From Arsenophonus sp052171895 (GTDB lineage Bacteria; Pseudomonadota; Gammaproteobacteria; Enterobacterales; Enterobacteriaceae), in contig JBQMRN010000001.1 in NCBI GenBank assembly GCA_052171895.1, forward strand, positions 62,001 to 126,000: a DNA stretch of 64,000 nucleotides, written 5' to 3'. The stretch's first letter is position 1. Each line of letters opens with the position of its first letter. The notes under the pieces are model-generated. The model was not told the DNA's origin. It did no database searches and was given only the letters and a program-made list of their open reading frames with translations. A program made the translations under genes and the position numbers. Positions 61,967 through 64,000 of this stretch are shown piece after piece.

Positions 61967-62600
61967 TCCTTTTTATATCTCCTTTCCTCTTCCGCATTTT
62001 CTAGCTTTCCTATGTAGGATATAACGCTTTCCTTTAAAATATTCAGGAAAATATTTCGTCGACTTCAAGAATACCACTTAGTGCATTTATGTTGGCTGTT
62101 GCCGAATGAAGCAAGGAAGCAGTCACCCAATATCTAAACGCTGTTTTCAAATCAATCCCTATTTGTTTTGCTGATTCTCGTAAAGTAAAGCTATTTAACA
62201 TACATCGCAGATAACTAAACTATTTATCCTTGTGATGTAGTTTCACCAGAGGACTTCCAATAAGATTATTAAATGTTTTCTGGAATCGGGAATTTTACAA
62301 TGATATCAGTGTAACACTAATGAATGTGCGAAGCAGATAATATATTTACTATGACAATATAGGTAGGATAAAGTGAAATAAGTTGGTTCAATACATGAAA
62401 TGATATCATCAGAAACATTATTGCAAAGCCAAGTAATGAAATGGAGCTTTATGTTGGCAGGAAGGAGAGTGAGGAAAGAGTCTCTTTGATCTGTATGACT
62501 GTTTACTTTTTCATGACAATCTCTGTAGTGAAAATCCTTCATGCAATATAAGGAATTTCCACAAAACAATCTTTACCAACATTCCCTTTTCTATAGATCC
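61967..62600 (-). mobile_element. IS1595-family 5' half (split by IS91)
   Basis: Minus-strand N-terminal part: YPYCHSKYII zinc-ribbon remnant, NNLIGSPL, the KDK-WFSYLRCML stretch, ESAKQIGIDLKTAF and NALSGILEVDE-like residues. An open frame at 62306-62569 is a piece of this element, not a separate gene. Confidence 0.7.
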
Positions 62601-62609
62601 AATTTGCTC

Positions 62610-64000
62610 TTACTGGTTGAATCCTAAATAAAGATAAATAATTAATGCGATTATTGCAGTAACAATAGCATAAGGCATTTGTGTTCTGATATGTTCAATA
62701 TGATCACAATCAGTCGCCATTGAAGCAACGATGGCGTCGCTAGAGATTGGGGAGGTCATATCACCAAAAATCGAACCACTAATTGCTGCTCCGATCATTA
62801 ATTCAATAGGCATATTGACTGAGAGCGCTAATTGCACCCCAATAGGGATCATGAGAGAAAAAGTTCCCCAAGAAGTGCCGGTTGCTAATGACATGATACC
62901 GCTGATTAAGAAAATAAAGGCGACAGAAAATTCTGCTGGTAACGTACTAGAAGTAATTTGTGCAATATATCCACCAGTATTAAGTTCAGCAGAAACATTG
63001 CCCATTAAAAAACCTAAAATCATAACTGAACTAATTTTAATCATACTGGCATAACCGATATAAATTTCCTTAAAGAAACTTTCGATCGTCAAAATGCGGC
63101 GAGCTGAAAACCAGATAAAGGAAACTAAAGTACCAAACATTACTGCCCAGTAAACTGAAGTTGAACCACTACCTTTAGTGAACTCGCCATGACCTGTGAT
63201 AGATAGAGCGATAGGTAGCATTAAAACTATTGCCAGAATAGGGATAAAGAAATTCAATAGAGTGTGGGTTCCTGCATGATCAATAACTTTTTCATCAGAA
63301 ATAGAATATGACTGATGAGATCCATCTTGATTAGGAATAGTTTTTTGTTCAGCTATATTCATGGGGCCCCATGAATAATCGCTAAGGATATAAAATAGTA
63401 CTGAGGCTAATGATAACCAAGCCATAATATTATACTGCATAGAAGTAGCCAGGATTTTAAAAGGTTCACCTGAAATAAAGCCCTTAGATATTTGTACACC
63501 AATAACACCCATCATTGCAGCTCCCCAACCATTGATCATGACAGAAGAACATACAGAGACACCAGAGGTTTGAATGATATAGGCCATTTTTTCTGAGGAA
63601 ACACCATAATAGCGAGCAATATTTTTAGTGGAAGCGCCAGCGACTAATTGATTAATAGAACTCTCAATAAAAATAATTATTGAAATAAACATGGCTAGTA
63701 GTTGAATTGATTTTTTATTTTTTATAAAACGCATTTTATTAGTGAGAAAATATACTAAACTTCTAACACCGCCTGTAACGCTAATTAACCTCATAATTCC
63801 GCCAATTAATAAAATAAAAATAATAGTTTGTGTATTACCTGGAGCAGCAAAAATAGCAATAATTCCTGTAACTGTTTCTTGAATGCCTAACAAAATATTG
63901 TTACCGTTGATAACGGTATAACCAACTAAAATACCTATCAATAATGATAAGATCACTTGGTGTATCACCATAGCAAGTATTATAGTGATAAGTGGCGTAA
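62610..64000 (-). CDS. Na+/H+ antiporter, NhaC family (partial, runs off the window)
   Basis: At least 463 residues; the frame stays open through the right edge (TPLITIILAMVIHQ precedes the first internal ATG at 63971), so the N-terminus lies outside. Ten or more membrane segments. Family-typical stretches: VILSLLIGILVGYTV, IFILLIGGIMRLISVTGGVR, VCSSVMINGWGAAMMGVIG, LATGTSWGTFSLMIPIGVQL and SGSIFGDMTSPISSDAIVAS. NhaC-type proteins exchange Na+ (sometimes malate/lactate) for H+; the substrate cannot be decided. Intact as far as seen, in a region of broken genes. Confidence 0.85.
   Translation of the reverse strand, partial: TPLITIILAMVIHQVILSLLIGILVGYTVINGNNILLGIQETVTGIIAIFAAPGNTQTIIFILLIGGIMRLISVTGGVRSLVYFLTNKMRFIKNKKSIQLLAMFISIIIFIESSINQLVAGASTKNIARYYGVSSEKMAYIIQTSGVSVCSSVMINGWGAAMMGVIGVQISKGFISGEPFKILATSMQYNIMAWLSLASVLFYILSDYSWGPMNIAEQKTIPNQDGSHQSYSISDEKVIDHAGTHTLLNFFIPILAIVLMLPIALSITGHGEFTKGSGSTSVYWAVMFGTLVSFIWFSARRILTIESFFKEIYIGYASMIKISSVMILGFLMGNVSAELNTGGYIAQITSSTLPAEFSVAFIFLISGIMSLATGTSWGTFSLMIPIGVQLALSVNMPIELMIGAAISGSIFGDMTSPISSDAIVASMATDCDHIEHIRTQMPYAIVTAIIALIIYLYLGFNQ

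Noticed and set aside
62306..62569. An 87-codon open frame with Cys and His residues, possibly a small zinc protein
   Set aside because: The same sequence, with stops, occurs at 47740-48010 directly before IS1595 transposase sequence, and its end matches the zinc ribbon of that transposase. It is part of IS1595.

Overview
The window looks like chromosome of an Enterobacterales insect endosymbiont in an early, messy stage of genome reduction. It is AT-rich, and intact genes fill only about a third of it. These genes are very close to Enterobacteriaceae/Morganellaceae orthologues. The rest is eroded IS copies, pseudogenes and spacer. Arsenophonus- or Sodalis-like lineages fit this pattern; the genus is inference, since no rRNA is present.

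Layout. (1) 0.3-6.1 kb: nested IS256, IS91 and IS1595 remnants, the last ending inside the 3' half of gluQ. (2) 6.1-13.8 kb: gluQ(3')-pcnB-folK-yadH-yadG-can(broken)-hpt-cueO(broken), in E. coli order. (3) 13.8-15.2 kb: IS256. (4) 15.3-22.2 kb: yafD(broken)-mltD(broken, IS256 pair)-gloB-yafS-rnhA-dnaQ-tRNA-Asp, E. coli order. (5) An IS110 copy, then the central-carbon block tktA-epd-pgk-fbaA (24-29.6 kb). (6) IS481/IS256/IS1595 remnants, then eno with a broken pyrG, each flanked by IS256. (7) 37.5-47.6 kb: dgt(broken)-mtnN-erpA-hemL(broken)-mrcB-sfsA(broken)-dksA-gluQ(5'), again E. coli order with IS481, IS91 and IS1595 scattered through it. (8) 48-56.3 kb: a tandem duplication of IS256-lipoprotein-glutamate/aspartate-type symporter, in which a different member of each copy survives. 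(9) 56.4-64 kb: IS481 halves, broken hemB, an IS1595 element split by IS91, and a partial NhaC-type antiporter.

Functionally, the survivors are housekeeping genes: RNA polyadenylation (pcnB), folate (folK), purine salvage (hpt), methylglyoxal detoxification (gloB), replication fidelity (dnaQ, rnhA), glycolysis/pentose phosphate (tktA, epd, pgk, fbaA, eno), Fe-S delivery (erpA), peptidoglycan synthesis (mrcB) and stringent control (dksA). The losses point to host dependence: hemL and hemB (heme), pyrG (CTP), can, cueO, dgt, gluQ, sfsA, mltD, yafD. Nearly every break in E. coli-like gene order coincides with an IS remnant. I found no CRISPR array, prophage, toxin cluster or new defence system. 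The novelty here lies in how the IS copies have nested, duplicated and rearranged this chromosome.
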